NCBI GenBank assembly: GCA_016928575.1
Contig: JAFGKK010000071.1
Coordinates: forward strand, 1-53,282
Reading direction: 5' to 3'
Length of the DNA stretch: 53,282 nucleotides
From: Anaerolineales bacterium
Lineage (GTDB): Bacteria > Chloroflexota > Anaerolineae > Anaerolineales > RBG-16-64-43
Below, piece after piece: positions 16,758-25,675 of the stretch. The position numbers and the translations under genes are program-made. Under the pieces are notes generated by a model that worked only from the letters and a program-made list of their open reading frames with translations, did no database searches and was not told where the DNA came from. Within the stretch, counting starts at the first letter, position 1; each line of letters begins with the position of its first letter.

Positions 16758-18173
16758 TCATTCCTTCATCAGCGACGCATCCCGGAACCATTTCGGCGGG
16801 CGGATGCGGTTCTTGCGGTAGAAGGATTTCAGCCGCCTCCAATTCTTCGACCAGCGGGAATTTTCTTTCCGCGAGGGGGGCAGCAGGCCCAGGAAGCGGA
16901 GCGCGTTTCCGCCGAGGAAATCCTTCATCTCCGGCGGGCGGAAGACCGATCCTTCCTCCAGCACCCGCCGATACCTCTCCAGGAACTCGGCATACCGGTC
17001 TACCCGTGTGACCACATGCCAATCGATTCCGAACAGGAGTCTCTTCTGGATCACTCCGGGGAAATCGCGGCACATCGCCGCGTAGGCTTCCCGGAACTTG
17101 GGAATGTCGGCATCCTCCATGACCATGTGATGGGCTACATCCGCATACAAACCGGGGAATCGGGGGAGCATCCCGGCGATCTCGCGGACCCAATCCGCGC
17201 CCTGCTCCCCGCCGGCCGAATCCGACGCCGGCCCCGGGGCTCCCGCCATCCGCCGCTGAAAGGCCCGCACACTCCGCCGGAAGAGAGGCCTGCGGCGGGC
17301 GGCGAAATATTCTTCCGGCCTGTTCCATCCGAAGTGCGCCAGGTTGACGTGCAGTCCGGGATACCGCTCCAGCATCGCGCGCCAATGGGCCGGGGCGCCG
17401 AAATCATAACTGGCGCCGGGATAAGCCTCGACCCCGCTGTAGACGCAGTGGCCCGTAATCGGGACCTCCTCGCGGCGGCAGAATCGATACAATTCCGCCA
17501 TGACTTCGTCGAATTCCTCGCCGGTGAAGCGCTCGCAGCGCGCAAGGCCGTTCCGGCGGAAAATGCTCCGACGGTGCGCATCCACGGCCGCGTTCCCGAT
17601 CGGCCGGTAGCCGAGGGTGTTGTAGACCTTCACGCCAACAAAGCCTTTGTTGCGGACGGCTTCCTTGGCCAACTCCAGCGAGCTGTATTTTTCCGGCGGG
17701 CCGCCGTCCGGCACTCCGGGCGGCGGAAGCTTCGCCCGGTACGCCAGTTCGCGCGCCGGGTCGAACGGGGCGAACGGATGCACCCGCCCTTGGTTCGGCA
17801 GAATGACATCCCGGTACATCGAGTCGATCTGGTCGACGATGGGATGGTTCTTGGAAGGCTTGAACCAATATTCATAATCGATCATCAACGGCACATACAG
17901 GCCGATCCGGTCCTTTTGGAAGGTGTCGATCAATCGCCGGGCGACATCCCCCATATCCTCCAGGGAGAGAATATCCGCCCAGCGCCGGTATCCGGCGCCG
18001 GTGTAGGCGAAGACCAGGCGCTTTACGAGATCGACCAGGAAGCCGCGGCTCTCCCCGCGGACGGCGTTCTCGATGACGGTGAAGATCAGCGGCGCCGCCA
18101 GCCGGACCCACCATTCCGGATAGGACCGCGAAAGCAGATAGCCCTTGAGGGGGATGTCCCGGCCGCGGAACAC
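16758..18173 (-). CDS. Metal-dependent amidohydrolase-family protein, 5' end uncertain
   Basis: TIM-barrel amidohydrolase (amidohydrolase_2/COG2159-like), 471 residues from GTG 18173. Supporting motifs include FVGVKVYNTLGYRP (carboxylated-Lys strand region), PITGHCVYSG (His ligand), HVNLAHFGWN (His ligand) and LLFGIDWH near the C terminus (catalytic Asp). The metal-binding HxH that should open the barrel, DVHEH, is encoded in frame immediately upstream of the GTG, so the true protein must begin before 18173. The frame is open back to a TGA at 18246-18248 but has no ATG, GTG or TTG there. A GGAGG sits five bases before an ATC at 18203. Either a rare start codon or a sequencing error is involved. 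Substrate unknown. Confidence 0.8.
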   Translation of the reverse strand: MFRGRDIPLKGYLLSRSYPEWWVRLAAPLIFTVIENAVRGESRGFLVDLVKRLVFAYTGAGYRRWADILSLEDMGDVARRLIDTFQKDRIGLYVPLMIDYEYWFKPSKNHPIVDQIDSMYRDVILPNQGRVHPFAPFDPARELAYRAKLPPPGVPDGGPPEKYSSLELAKEAVRNKGFVGVKVYNTLGYRPIGNAAVDAHRRSIFRRNGLARCERFTGEEFDEVMAELYRFCRREEVPITGHCVYSGVEAYPGASYDFGAPAHWRAMLERYPGLHVNLAHFGWNRPEEYFAARRRPLFRRSVRAFQRRMAGAPGPASDSAGGEQGADWVREIAGMLPRFPGLYADVAHHMVMEDADIPKFREAYAAMCRDFPGVIQKRLLFGIDWHVVTRVDRYAEFLERYRRVLEEGSVFRPPEMKDFLGGNALRFLGLLPPSRKENSRWSKNWRRLKSFYRKNRIRPPKWFRDASLMKE

Positions 18174-18322
18174 GTGCTCGTGGACGTCGATGATGGGGAT
18201 GATGGCCGCCTCCGTCTCTCCCAGAAGAATGAGCGGAATGGGTTTTCAACAGCGGCTGAGATGATTGTATCCCGATCCTTGACCGCCGCAACTGTGATGG
18301 AACGGCAGGCTTGGCGGCCTGC

Positions 18323-18355
18323 ATAAAAGAAAGCCACGGCCAGAAAGGCCGTGGC
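18323..18355 (-). terminator. Minus-strand terminator-like hairpin
   Basis: Perfect 9-bp stem GCCACGGCC / GGCCGTGGC with a 5-base loop, followed on the minus strand by TTTCTTTTAT. It lies in the divergent gap ahead of the amidohydrolase gene, so it may insulate it from antisense transcription. Confidence 0.55.
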
Positions 18356-18812
18356 GGATTCTCAAACACAGCGCCGATGCCCCCTTTTCTCCCGCTCATC
18401 CGTCCTCCCGTTTTTTCCTTGCTTTGCTCGGGACACGCGCTCCGGGACAGGTTCGGGCACCTTTTCCGAAATTGCGCCGGGGCCGGCTTTCCAGCCCAAA
18501 ACAGCGATTGAAGATACGATTTTATCCGAAGCCATTCAACTGAAGAGACGGGCTTGGAGAATTCATCCCGGATCGCCCGTCACAAGCGAAGCGATCGACA
18601 GTGACGGGCGGATGAGACGCAGGGGACGCTTAGGAGATAGAAAATTGCGAAATTAATCACAATTAATTAAGCAATTCGGGGGAAAAAAGGACAAAATCTG
18701 TCTTGGCGAGGAAAATCCAGCTATAAGCTCTGGAATGGCAAATTGCCGCTGACTTTATCACAAAACATTCCGGCCTTTTCCCGTTTTTTCCCTTTCTCAG
18801 ATGAAGATGAGC
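18356..18812. other. Intergenic stretch without a supported gene
   Basis: About 450 bases between the amidohydrolase and the regulator. It becomes AT-rich after 18640, with TTAATTAA-type sequence at 18650-18670. Short open frames on both strands (for example a 70-codon one on the minus strand, 18663-18875) have no recognisable features. I see only possible promoter or operator DNA for the regulator gene. Confidence 0.5.
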
Positions 18813-18842
18813 TTGAATCGGAATCCGTTTGTATGATAGTAT
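18813..18842 (+). promoter_or_regulatory. Candidate promoter for the BTAD regulator gene
   Basis: TTGAAT (18813-18818) and TAGTAT (18837-18842) with an 18-base spacer, in an AT-rich region 86 bases before the regulator start. Reasonable but unproven sigma-70-type promoter. Confidence 0.4.
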
Positions 18843-18927
18843 AGGACCAGACCGCCTCACGGGAGCATCCCACAATCGATCCGGTTTACAATCCGATCAA
18901 CCCCATTTTTACCTCTCGCATTCGATC

Positions 18928-19839
18928 ATGGGGGACAAATTGCTTCGGATAGCCTTATTGGGTAGATACTCCATTCAGAATGATGATGCCCGTGGGCAGA
19001 ATACGCTCACCCATACCACCCGCTGCCTGCTGGCGTACCTCTTGGTTTACCGCACCCGCATTCACACCCGCGATTCGCTTGCCAACCTGTTCTGGGAGGA
19101 TTTCTCGCAGAAACGGGCACGCAATTGTCTGAATACGACCATTTGGCGCTTGCGACGTTTCTTGGAACCGCGCGGCGTATCTCCCGGGACTTACCTGATC
19201 TCCATGCCGACGGGGGAACTTGGTTTCAATGTGAAGAGCAACTTCTGGCTGGACGTGGAGATTTTTGAACGCGAGGCGGCGAAGATCCTTGCCCTTCCCT
19301 TGGGAAACGTCCAAAGGGAGGATATTCTAATCCTGGAAAAGGCGTCCCAGCTCTATCAGGGGGATCTGCTGGAAGGCTATTACAATGATTGGGCTTTGCG
19401 TGAACGTGAACGCCTCCGCTGTTGTTATCTCGATTGCCTGTACTTCCTGATGCGGTTCTTTTCCCAATCCGAAGATTTCACCAAAGCGCTTGAATATGGC
19501 AGGAAGATACTTGAAATCGATTCCCTGCGCGAGGATGTGCACCGGCAACTGATGCGATTGTACATGCGGAGGGGCCAGCGCTCGCTGGCCATCCGGCAGT
19601 ATCACACTTGCCAAGAAGCCTTGCAGACCGAGCTTGCCATTCCTCCCATGCCGGAAACCCAGGCGCTGATCCGCGAGATCGCCGAAACGGGGGAATTACT
19701 CCTGCCGGATTCCCAAACGCCGTCCGGTGAATTGAAATTGGCGGTGGCGAATCTGCAATCCGCAATGGAGAACGTCACCAGAGCCCAGAAAACCCTCGAG
19801 CTAGTCCTCCGGCAATTCAGCAGAACAAACCCTCAATAG
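18928..19839 (+). CDS. BTAD-domain transcriptional regulator (SARP-like), probable eCIS locus regulator
   Basis: 303-residue DNA-binding regulator. Residues about 5-95 form an OmpR-like winged helix (LLGRYSIQ, RCLLAYLLVYRTRIHTRDSL, then the recognition-helix region RARNCLNTTIWRLRR). Residues about 100-245 are a bacterial transcriptional activation domain: WALRERERLRCCYLDCL, EDVHRQLMRLYMRRGQRSLAIRQYHTC and LQTELAIPP are hallmark BTAD strings. A short helical tail (about 270-300) may mediate oligomerisation. Start at 18928 chosen because homology begins directly after it; the frame is open to 18829 but with no domain. It is the first gene of the plus-strand eCIS region, which suggests (inference) that it activates that locus. 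Confidence 0.85.
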   Translation: MGDKLLRIALLGRYSIQNDDARGQNTLTHTTRCLLAYLLVYRTRIHTRDSLANLFWEDFSQKRARNCLNTTIWRLRRFLEPRGVSPGTYLISMPTGELGFNVKSNFWLDVEIFEREAAKILALPLGNVQREDILILEKASQLYQGDLLEGYYNDWALRERERLRCCYLDCLYFLMRFFSQSEDFTKALEYGRKILEIDSLREDVHRQLMRLYMRRGQRSLAIRQYHTCQEALQTELAIPPMPETQALIREIAETGELLLPDSQTPSGELKLAVANLQSAMENVTRAQKTLELVLRQFSRTNPQ

Positions 19840-20096
19840 CCGACCAAACTCCGGATTCCACCGTCCCGCGCCGTCAGGGTTAACCGCCGGCTGTTCCCCG
19901 CCCGCCCCCGGATTTCCGTCCAACGCGCGGCCTCCCCGCCGAGATTTCCCGTGCGGTGAGCAACAAGTGACCGCCCCGTGATGCTCCCGACAGAATCCCA
20001 TGCTATGAAAGAACCAGCGGATTAATTCGCCCGTTTCCGGCGGCGAAATCGCGAATTTACAGCGGAGACGCCGAATCGTTCCTCATCGGATAGCCC

Positions 20097-20306
20097 GTGT
20101 TCGATTCCGTAAGTTACGCATTCATCATTCGGATCATGGTTGAGCCTAATCCCAATCCCGATCAACCAGGCGAATGGAAAGGCCAGATCCAACACGTCAC
20201 CAGCGGCGAGCGGCGGTTTTTCCGCGAACTCAACGAAATCCCGGGCCTGATCATCCAACTGCTCCGCCCCGATCAACGGCTTCGGGAAAAACTATGGACG
20301 AAATGA
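20097..20306 (+). CDS. Small protein with W-G-QHVTSGE motif
   Basis: 69 residues from GTG 20097. It contains FIIRIMVEP, then EWKGQIQHVTSGERRFFREL and a helical end EIPGLIIQLL. The pattern W(K/R)GxxxHVxSGExxxFRxLxE is one I recognise from many small bacterial proteins of unknown function, often in Chloroflexota and Actinomycetota and beside injection-system genes. It stands between the BTAD regulator and the eCIS structural genes, on the same strand. The ribosome site is weak. Probably a real gene; function unknown. Confidence 0.6.
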   Translation: MFDSVSYAFIIRIMVEPNPNPDQPGEWKGQIQHVTSGERRFFRELNEIPGLIIQLLRPDQRLREKLWTK

Positions 20307-20400
20307 AATGAAAGGAAGAACACCGACCGACAATTTCTAAACCCGGCAAGCCCGCCGGAAGGCGGACAGCCATCCCGGAAATTGCGCCGGATCGCTTCCC

Positions 20401-21018
20401 ATGTACACCGCGTTGCGCGCCACCAGCTTCACCCTTTCCGCCTTGCTGAAAACCCACTTCGAGGCGGATGCCGGTTTGCGGCTGCTTTTCGATCCCTCCG
20501 CCGGCGGATCGATGGTCATCTCGCTGAATTCTCCGCAGGAGATGACCGCCAACCGCGAGCAGGGGGTTTCCCTTTGGCTTTACCGGGTTGCCAAGGACGG
20601 CGAACGGCTGAACGATCCGCCGGAAAGAATCAGCCGGACTCAGCTCCGCCGCCGTCCGCTGCCGCTTTCCCTCCAATACTTGGCGACACCGATCGTCGCC
20701 CTTCGAAACAACCGCACCAGCCCGGAAACCGAGCAGATCATCCTCGGAAAGATCCTGCAGGTATTCCACGACCATCCGATCCTTTCCGGGGTCCACCTGA
20801 AGGACGATTTCAGCGGCACGGAGCTGGCATTAAACATCCGGCTGGAGACGATCCCGACGGACGAAGCCGCGCGCGTGTTCCAAGCCCTGGACCGTTCCTA
20901 CCAGCTTTCGCTTTCGTATCAAGTCGGCGTGGTCATGATCGACTCTGACCATGAGCCGCTCAGCGCGCGCATGGTGGAAGAGGCCGCGCCGGATTACGGC
21001 CTGGTGATGCGGATCTGA
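20401..21018 (+). CDS. DUF4255 protein, Afp16/Pvc16-like tube terminator
   Basis: 205 residues. The overall pattern matches the Pvc16_N/DUF4255 family: an N-terminal helix (LRATSFTLSALLKTHF), the ISLNSPQEM strand, VSLWLYRVAKDGE, LPLSLQYLATPI, EQIILGKILQVFHDHPIL and the LSLSYQVGVVMID end. In Afp and PVC particles this protein caps the tube and sets tail length by hexamer formation at the top. It leads the structural operon here, one base ahead of the next gene. No ribosome site is evident before the ATG. Confidence 0.85.
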   Translation: MYTALRATSFTLSALLKTHFEADAGLRLLFDPSAGGSMVISLNSPQEMTANREQGVSLWLYRVAKDGERLNDPPERISRTQLRRRPLPLSLQYLATPIVALRNNRTSPETEQIILGKILQVFHDHPILSGVHLKDDFSGTELALNIRLETIPTDEAARVFQALDRSYQLSLSYQVGVVMIDSDHEPLSARMVEEAAPDYGLVMRI

Positions 21019-21019
21019 A

Positions 21020-22183
21020 ATGGACCGATTCGAGATAGTCGTAGAGAACCAACCGTTGACGGTTTCCCCTGACGATGCCCCGGCCTCCGTCGACCGGTTC
21101 TGGGCGGTGATCGGCTTCCGGGTTGTGGATGAGCTTACCGGAAGGCCTCCGCAGACGTCGGCGGGGCTTGCCACCACCTATCCGCGCCTGACGCCGCGGA
21201 CCGCGGCCGACGGGACCCTGGGGCTCGTCGGAATCCCGCGGAATGCGTTCCCCGACTTGCAGACGACCAACTACGCGGTGGAGATGACCGTCCGCGTACC
21301 GGGGTACGTCAAACGGACGTGGACCGAGATCCTCCCCGCCCAACCGGGGTTCCCGGCCGAATTCACGCCGCACATCCCGCCCGATCTTCACCTGCACCGC
21401 CTCCCGGTAATGCTGGGAGGCCGCACGGTGGTAAACGGCGCCGGCGCCGCGACTCCCGCCGCAGGCGCGACGGTGCGGGTCACCGGAATTTGGCGCACAC
21501 CGCCCCCGGCCGATGCCGTCGTTCCCGCCGGTCCTCCCCTCCTGGTCCATCTGGATCCGCCGGTTTATGCGGAGCGCCCGGCCGCGGCGGCGGCCGCGGA
21601 ACGGGTCACCCTCACGCCGGTTGTCGGCGACGAAAAATCCATGACGCAGTCCTGTTCGGCGGGCAGCCGGATCCTCCGCCTGACCAACCGGTTGAATTTG
21701 ACTCCCGGAGAAATCCTGCTGCTCGATGCGCAGGCCGCCGACCGGTCGGAGCACCTTGCGATCCTTTCCGTCGAAGGCGGGAGCACACCCGAACAGGAGG
21801 CGGTAATCACGTTGGAGCATCCCGCGGCGTACGCGCATCGGAAGAGCACCGTTGTCCGGCGCGTCAGCGCGGTATCGGCGGGACCCGCCAACAACCTTTC
21901 CGATGCGGCGATCCCGGGGGATGCGGTCGTTTTTCTGGGTGGAGTGAACGGCCTATCGACGGCCGGACATATCCGTCTGAGCGGGGGCGGCGCCGCGGAA
22001 TTCCACCGCTTCCGTCCGTACGCAACCGTCAGCGGCGCCGCCGGTTATTTCCGCCTGCCGCCGCTTTCGCGGGTCGCCTGGGTCGAGCTGGAAGCCGACG
22101 ACGGCGTTCACCCGGCGGTGAAGACCGTCGTCAGTCCGGATTATCAGCTCTGTGAAAACGTCGTGGATCTTGTCATCGGTTAA
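21020..22183 (+). CDS. Beta-rich eCIS accessory protein sharing a module with sheath 1
   Basis: 387 residues, no catalytic motif. An N-terminal beta-sandwich-like part (about 28-135, with GRPPQTSAGLATTYPRL and TAADGTLGLVGIP) resembles carboxypeptidase-regulatory or Ig-like folds. Residues about 205-283 contain the repeat unit found six times in the downstream sheath protein (GSRILRLTNRLNLTPGEILL, then SEHLAILSVEG and a Tyr-Ala-His end). A second partial unit follows at about 294-350. It is tightly coupled to the DUF4255 gene (one-base gap) and sits just ahead of the sheath, so it probably belongs to the particle, perhaps as a surface or cap component. Function not established. Confidence 0.7.
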   Translation: MDRFEIVVENQPLTVSPDDAPASVDRFWAVIGFRVVDELTGRPPQTSAGLATTYPRLTPRTAADGTLGLVGIPRNAFPDLQTTNYAVEMTVRVPGYVKRTWTEILPAQPGFPAEFTPHIPPDLHLHRLPVMLGGRTVVNGAGAATPAAGATVRVTGIWRTPPPADAVVPAGPPLLVHLDPPVYAERPAAAAAAERVTLTPVVGDEKSMTQSCSAGSRILRLTNRLNLTPGEILLLDAQAADRSEHLAILSVEGGSTPEQEAVITLEHPAAYAHRKSTVVRRVSAVSAGPANNLSDAAIPGDAVVFLGGVNGLSTAGHIRLSGGGAAEFHRFRPYATVSGAAGYFRLPPLSRVAWVELEADDGVHPAVKTVVSPDYQLCENVVDLVIG

Positions 22184-22249
22184 GCCCAATCCGTCCATCA
22201 TCCAGGACCGGGCGATTTCCTGGAGACCCATTGCCTGAGGAGGAAGACC

Positions 22250-25200
22250 ATGCCTGAATATCTAGCTCCCGGAGTGTACGTCGAAGAGGTGGACACCGGC
22301 ACCAAACCGATCGAGGGCGTCAGCACCAGCACCTCCGGGATGGTCGGGGTGACCGAACGCGGGCCGGTGAATGTTCCGATTTTGATCACCAGCGTGGGCG
22401 AATACAACCGCTGGTTCGGGGAACGCCTGAGCATCCTCGACTTCGCCAACAGCATCAGCGACCGCCACTGCTACCTTCCGCACGCCGTGCAGGGATTCTT
22501 CGACAACGGTGGAAAACGGGTCTTCGTCACCCGCGTCCTGGACACGGTGGGGGCGCGAAAAGCCTCCTCCCACTTGTTCGACCGCGGCGGCTCCGCCTCG
22601 GCGGACACCGTCCTCCTGCGGGGCGCCGCCGAATTGACCGGAACTTCCGCCAACCTGCCAAAGTTGATCGTCCTGGACGGCTCAGCCATCTCCTCGGGCG
22701 ACTGGATCCGGATCGGCGACGGCAGCCGATCGGAATATCGGAAGGCAAACGCCGCGCCTGCGTTTGATCAAACCCTGTTGGCTCCGGGTTTTCCATTATT
22801 AAAATCGCATGACGCGGGAAGTTCCGTGATCGAAGCGAGCGTGGTTTCCGGTACGGTGTTGGCTCTGGAAGGCGACGCGGCCGGCGGCTCGAAGGAGATT
22901 CTTGTCAAGGGAACCACCGCCAACATCGGCTTGCTGGCGGCTGACGACCTGCTTGAGATTTCCGGGGGCAACGCGAAAGAATACCGGTTTATCGCCTCCG
23001 CTCCGACAGTCACCCAGGTCAGCACGACGGAATCCACGGCCGCGATCACGCTCGACAGCCCTCTGAGCATGTCCTACGCCGATGGCGATACGGTCGACGC
23101 GGTGGCGATCACAACGGCCGGGATGGCCGCTTCGACTCTCGCCACCCCCTGCCTGGCCGGGGACCGGCTGTTGTTTGCCCAGAGCAACGCAGGTTTTACG
23201 GCGGGAAATATCCTCATCGTCGATCCGGCGGATTCCAGCAAATACGAAGCCCGCACGATCGGAGCCCTGTCCTTGCTCACGCTGGCCGGCGGCGCTTACG
23301 AGGAATACCCGGCCGGAAGCATCGTCGAAGAGGTCACGCTTGGGGTGGATACCCGGGCGGTCGACGATCCGGCGAATTATTTGGCGGGAGTGAGCGAGAT
23401 CGTCCTCGACGACGTTTCCGGCCTCGCCGTGGGCCAAAGCCTGATCCTCGGGGCGGGAACGACGCACCAGGAAACGCGGGTCATCAAAAAAGTCACGTCA
23501 AGCTCCAACTCAGTCCAGCTAACCGCCGCCACCGGCCAAGCCCACGACGACGGAGAGGAAGTGATTCCGAAGTCGAAAAATTTAACCGCCGCCGCCGCCG
23601 CCGGGGCGGACGTGTTGGCCCTCGACAACCGTCTCGGCTTGGCCGTTGGAGACCTTATCCGCATCAGCGACGCCGCCCACAGCGAATACCTCACCGTGAA
23701 AGCAGCCCCCGGCCGGCCTTCGAATCCCGTCGCCCCCGACGCAGGAAATCTGGTCGTTGCTCCTCCGGTGGCCAACAGCTACGCCCTGGGGAGCGAGGTG
23801 GTGCGGGCTAAGGAACCCGAAGCGGTCTCCGGGACGGATGCCACGATCAACGCACTGGAAGTTCCGGAGGACGGCCTTTCCCTCTTGGTCACAAGAAATT
23901 CGGGGTTCGCCGCAAACGACTTCCTCCGATTGACAACAGCGTCGGGCGAGGCGTTCTACCACCAGATCTCCGCCGTCTCCGCGCCCACGCCGGATACGGT
24001 TGAAATAAACGAGGCGGTGCTGTACAGCCATCCGGCCGGATCCTGCGTGGTCGGCCGGAAACCCCTTTTCAACGTGCAGGCCCTTGACGCCGGCGCCTGG
24101 GGCAACCGCCTGCGCATCTCGGTTGAGGACGAATCCCCCGGACAGGCGGCGCAGACCAACCTGACCCAATTCGGACCGCCGACCCGCATCCGCCTGAGCT
24201 CGTATTCGGGGATTGAACCGGGCACTGTCCTGGAAGTCACGCATCCCACGACCAAAGCCGTCACCGGCGGATTCTTAAAAGTGGAGGCGATTAACCGCGC
24301 CAACGGCGACATCACCCTGGCCGGGGCCGGGCTGGACGCCACGCAACAGGCGGCCTTCGCCGCGTTGCCCTCGGGCAGCTACCTGAAGGTGCGCTCGCGG
24401 GAGTTTGCCTTGACCGTGCGCCTGCTGCGCCAGCCCGACGCGGCGGTCCCCTCCCGCAACGACACCGTGATCGACTCCGAAACCTATCGTTACCTTTCGA
24501 TGGATTCCCGGCACAGCCGGTATATCCACAAGGTGATCGGCGACATCGACGGAGCCCTGCGCCTCTCGGACCGCCGTACGGAGGGCGAATCGGCGTATAT
24601 CCGGGTTCATGACACCGCGCAGGACCTGGCGGATCCGGCCAAGACCACGGCGCTGGAAAGCGTGCGCGTGGGCCCCGAAGCGCTGGTCGACATCCTGCCC
24701 AGCGGAAGCGAGCGCCCCGCGCGCCACGCCCTCTACGAGGGATTCGATTCGATCGGCACGCTGGTCGACGACGATTACATCGGCGCCGACAGCACCGTCC
24801 CGGAAAACCGGACGGGGTTGCATGCCCTGCGCAACATCGAGGAGATCAGCATCGTCGCCATCCCCGGCCGGACCTCGATGAAGATCCAAAACGCGTTGAT
24901 CAACCACTGCGAGCAGGCCCGCTACCGATTCGCCGTGCTCGACGGTCCGCAGCCCCCCAAGGACACCCTGACCGACGTCCAGGACCTGCGGCAGCAATTC
25001 GACACGAAGTACGCCGCGATCTATTACCCCTGGCTGGTGATCCCGGATCCTTATCCGACCAACCTGGCCAAAGTCGGCAACTACACGATTCCACCCAGCG
25101 GGCATCTGCTGGGCATCTACGCCCGCACCGACATCGAGCGCGGCGTGCACAAGGCGCCCGCCAACGAGGTGGTGCGCGGGATCACCGGCCTGCAGCGGCT

Positions 25201-25660
25201 GATCAACAAGGAACAGCAGGACATCCTCAACCCCTACCCGGTCAATATCAACGTCATCCGCGACTTCCGCCCCAACAACCGCGGGATCCGGGTCTACGGC
25301 GGGCGCGTCATCACCAGCGATTCGGATTGGAAATACGTCAACGTGCGCCGGCTGCTGATCTTCATCGAAGCCTCGATCGAACGCGGGCTGCAGTGGGTGG
25401 TCTTCGAACCGAACGCCGAACCGCTGTGGGCGCGCGTGCGCCGCTCGATTTCCAACTTCCTCACCTTGGTGTGGCGCAACGGAGCGCTCGAGGGCACCAA
25501 GCCCGAGGAAGCCTACTTCGTCAAATGCGACCGCACCACCATGACCCAAACCGACATCGACAGCGGGCGGCTGATCTGTTTGATCGGGGTCGCCCCGGTC
25601 AAACCGGCCGAATACGTGATCATCCGCATCGGCCTGTGGACCGCCCACGCCGAGGATTAA
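22250..25660 (+). CDS. Contractile sheath protein 1 with large surface insertion
   Basis: 1136 residues, about twice the usual sheath length. The N terminus (MPEYLAPGVYVEEVD, then GMVGVTERGP and LPHAVQGFFDNGGKRVFVTRV) and the C-terminal domain (from about 640; GIRVYGGRVITSDSDWKYVN, VVFEPN, LVWRNGALEGTKPEEAYFVKCD, GVAPVKPAEYVIIRI) are those of phage-type tail sheath, Afp2-4-like. Between residues about 120 and 603 lies an insertion of six related beta-rich units with the pattern GLxxGDxLxIxDxxxSEYxxI...YxxGxxV. In solved sheaths, insertions at this point face outward, so the units probably decorate the particle. A strong GAGGAGGAAG ribosome site precedes it. Confidence 0.93.
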   Translation: MPEYLAPGVYVEEVDTGTKPIEGVSTSTSGMVGVTERGPVNVPILITSVGEYNRWFGERLSILDFANSISDRHCYLPHAVQGFFDNGGKRVFVTRVLDTVGARKASSHLFDRGGSASADTVLLRGAAELTGTSANLPKLIVLDGSAISSGDWIRIGDGSRSEYRKANAAPAFDQTLLAPGFPLLKSHDAGSSVIEASVVSGTVLALEGDAAGGSKEILVKGTTANIGLLAADDLLEISGGNAKEYRFIASAPTVTQVSTTESTAAITLDSPLSMSYADGDTVDAVAITTAGMAASTLATPCLAGDRLLFAQSNAGFTAGNILIVDPADSSKYEARTIGALSLLTLAGGAYEEYPAGSIVEEVTLGVDTRAVDDPANYLAGVSEIVLDDVSGLAVGQSLILGAGTTHQETRVIKKVTSSSNSVQLTAATGQAHDDGEEVIPKSKNLTAAAAAGADVLALDNRLGLAVGDLIRISDAAHSEYLTVKAAPGRPSNPVAPDAGNLVVAPPVANSYALGSEVVRAKEPEAVSGTDATINALEVPEDGLSLLVTRNSGFAANDFLRLTTASGEAFYHQISAVSAPTPDTVEINEAVLYSHPAGSCVVGRKPLFNVQALDAGAWGNRLRISVEDESPGQAAQTNLTQFGPPTRIRLSSYSGIEPGTVLEVTHPTTKAVTGGFLKVEAINRANGDITLAGAGLDATQQAAFAALPSGSYLKVRSREFALTVRLLRQPDAAVPSRNDTVIDSETYRYLSMDSRHSRYIHKVIGDIDGALRLSDRRTEGESAYIRVHDTAQDLADPAKTTALESVRVGPEALVDILPSGSERPARHALYEGFDSIGTLVDDDYIGADSTVPENRTGLHALRNIEEISIVAIPGRTSMKIQNALINHCEQARYRFAVLDGPQPPKDTLTDVQDLRQQFDTKYAAIYYPWLVIPDPYPTNLAKVGNYTIPPSGHLLGIYARTDIERGVHKAPANEVVRGITGLQRLINKEQQDILNPYPVNINVIRDFRPNNRGIRVYGGRVITSDSDWKYVNVRRLLIFIEASIERGLQWVVFEPNAEPLWARVRRSISNFLTLVWRNGALEGTKPEEAYFVKCDRTTMTQTDIDSGRLICLIGVAPVKPAEYVIIRIGLWTAHAED
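22607..24058 (+). repeat. Six protein-level repeat units inside sheath 1
   Basis: Units at about residues 128-198, 205-290, 295-365, 378-440, 447-520 and 527-603 share a pattern of a strand, GLxxGDxLxI, an acidic turn, SEYxxI and a closing YxxGxxV. Nucleotide identity between units is low, so the duplication is old. Confidence 0.7.
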
Positions 25661-25675
25661 TCCAGGAGGAACATC

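Noticed and set aside
18663-18875. 70-codon minus-strand open frame in the gap before the regulator
   Set aside because: No ribosome site, no motif, and it overlaps the probable promoter region of the regulator.
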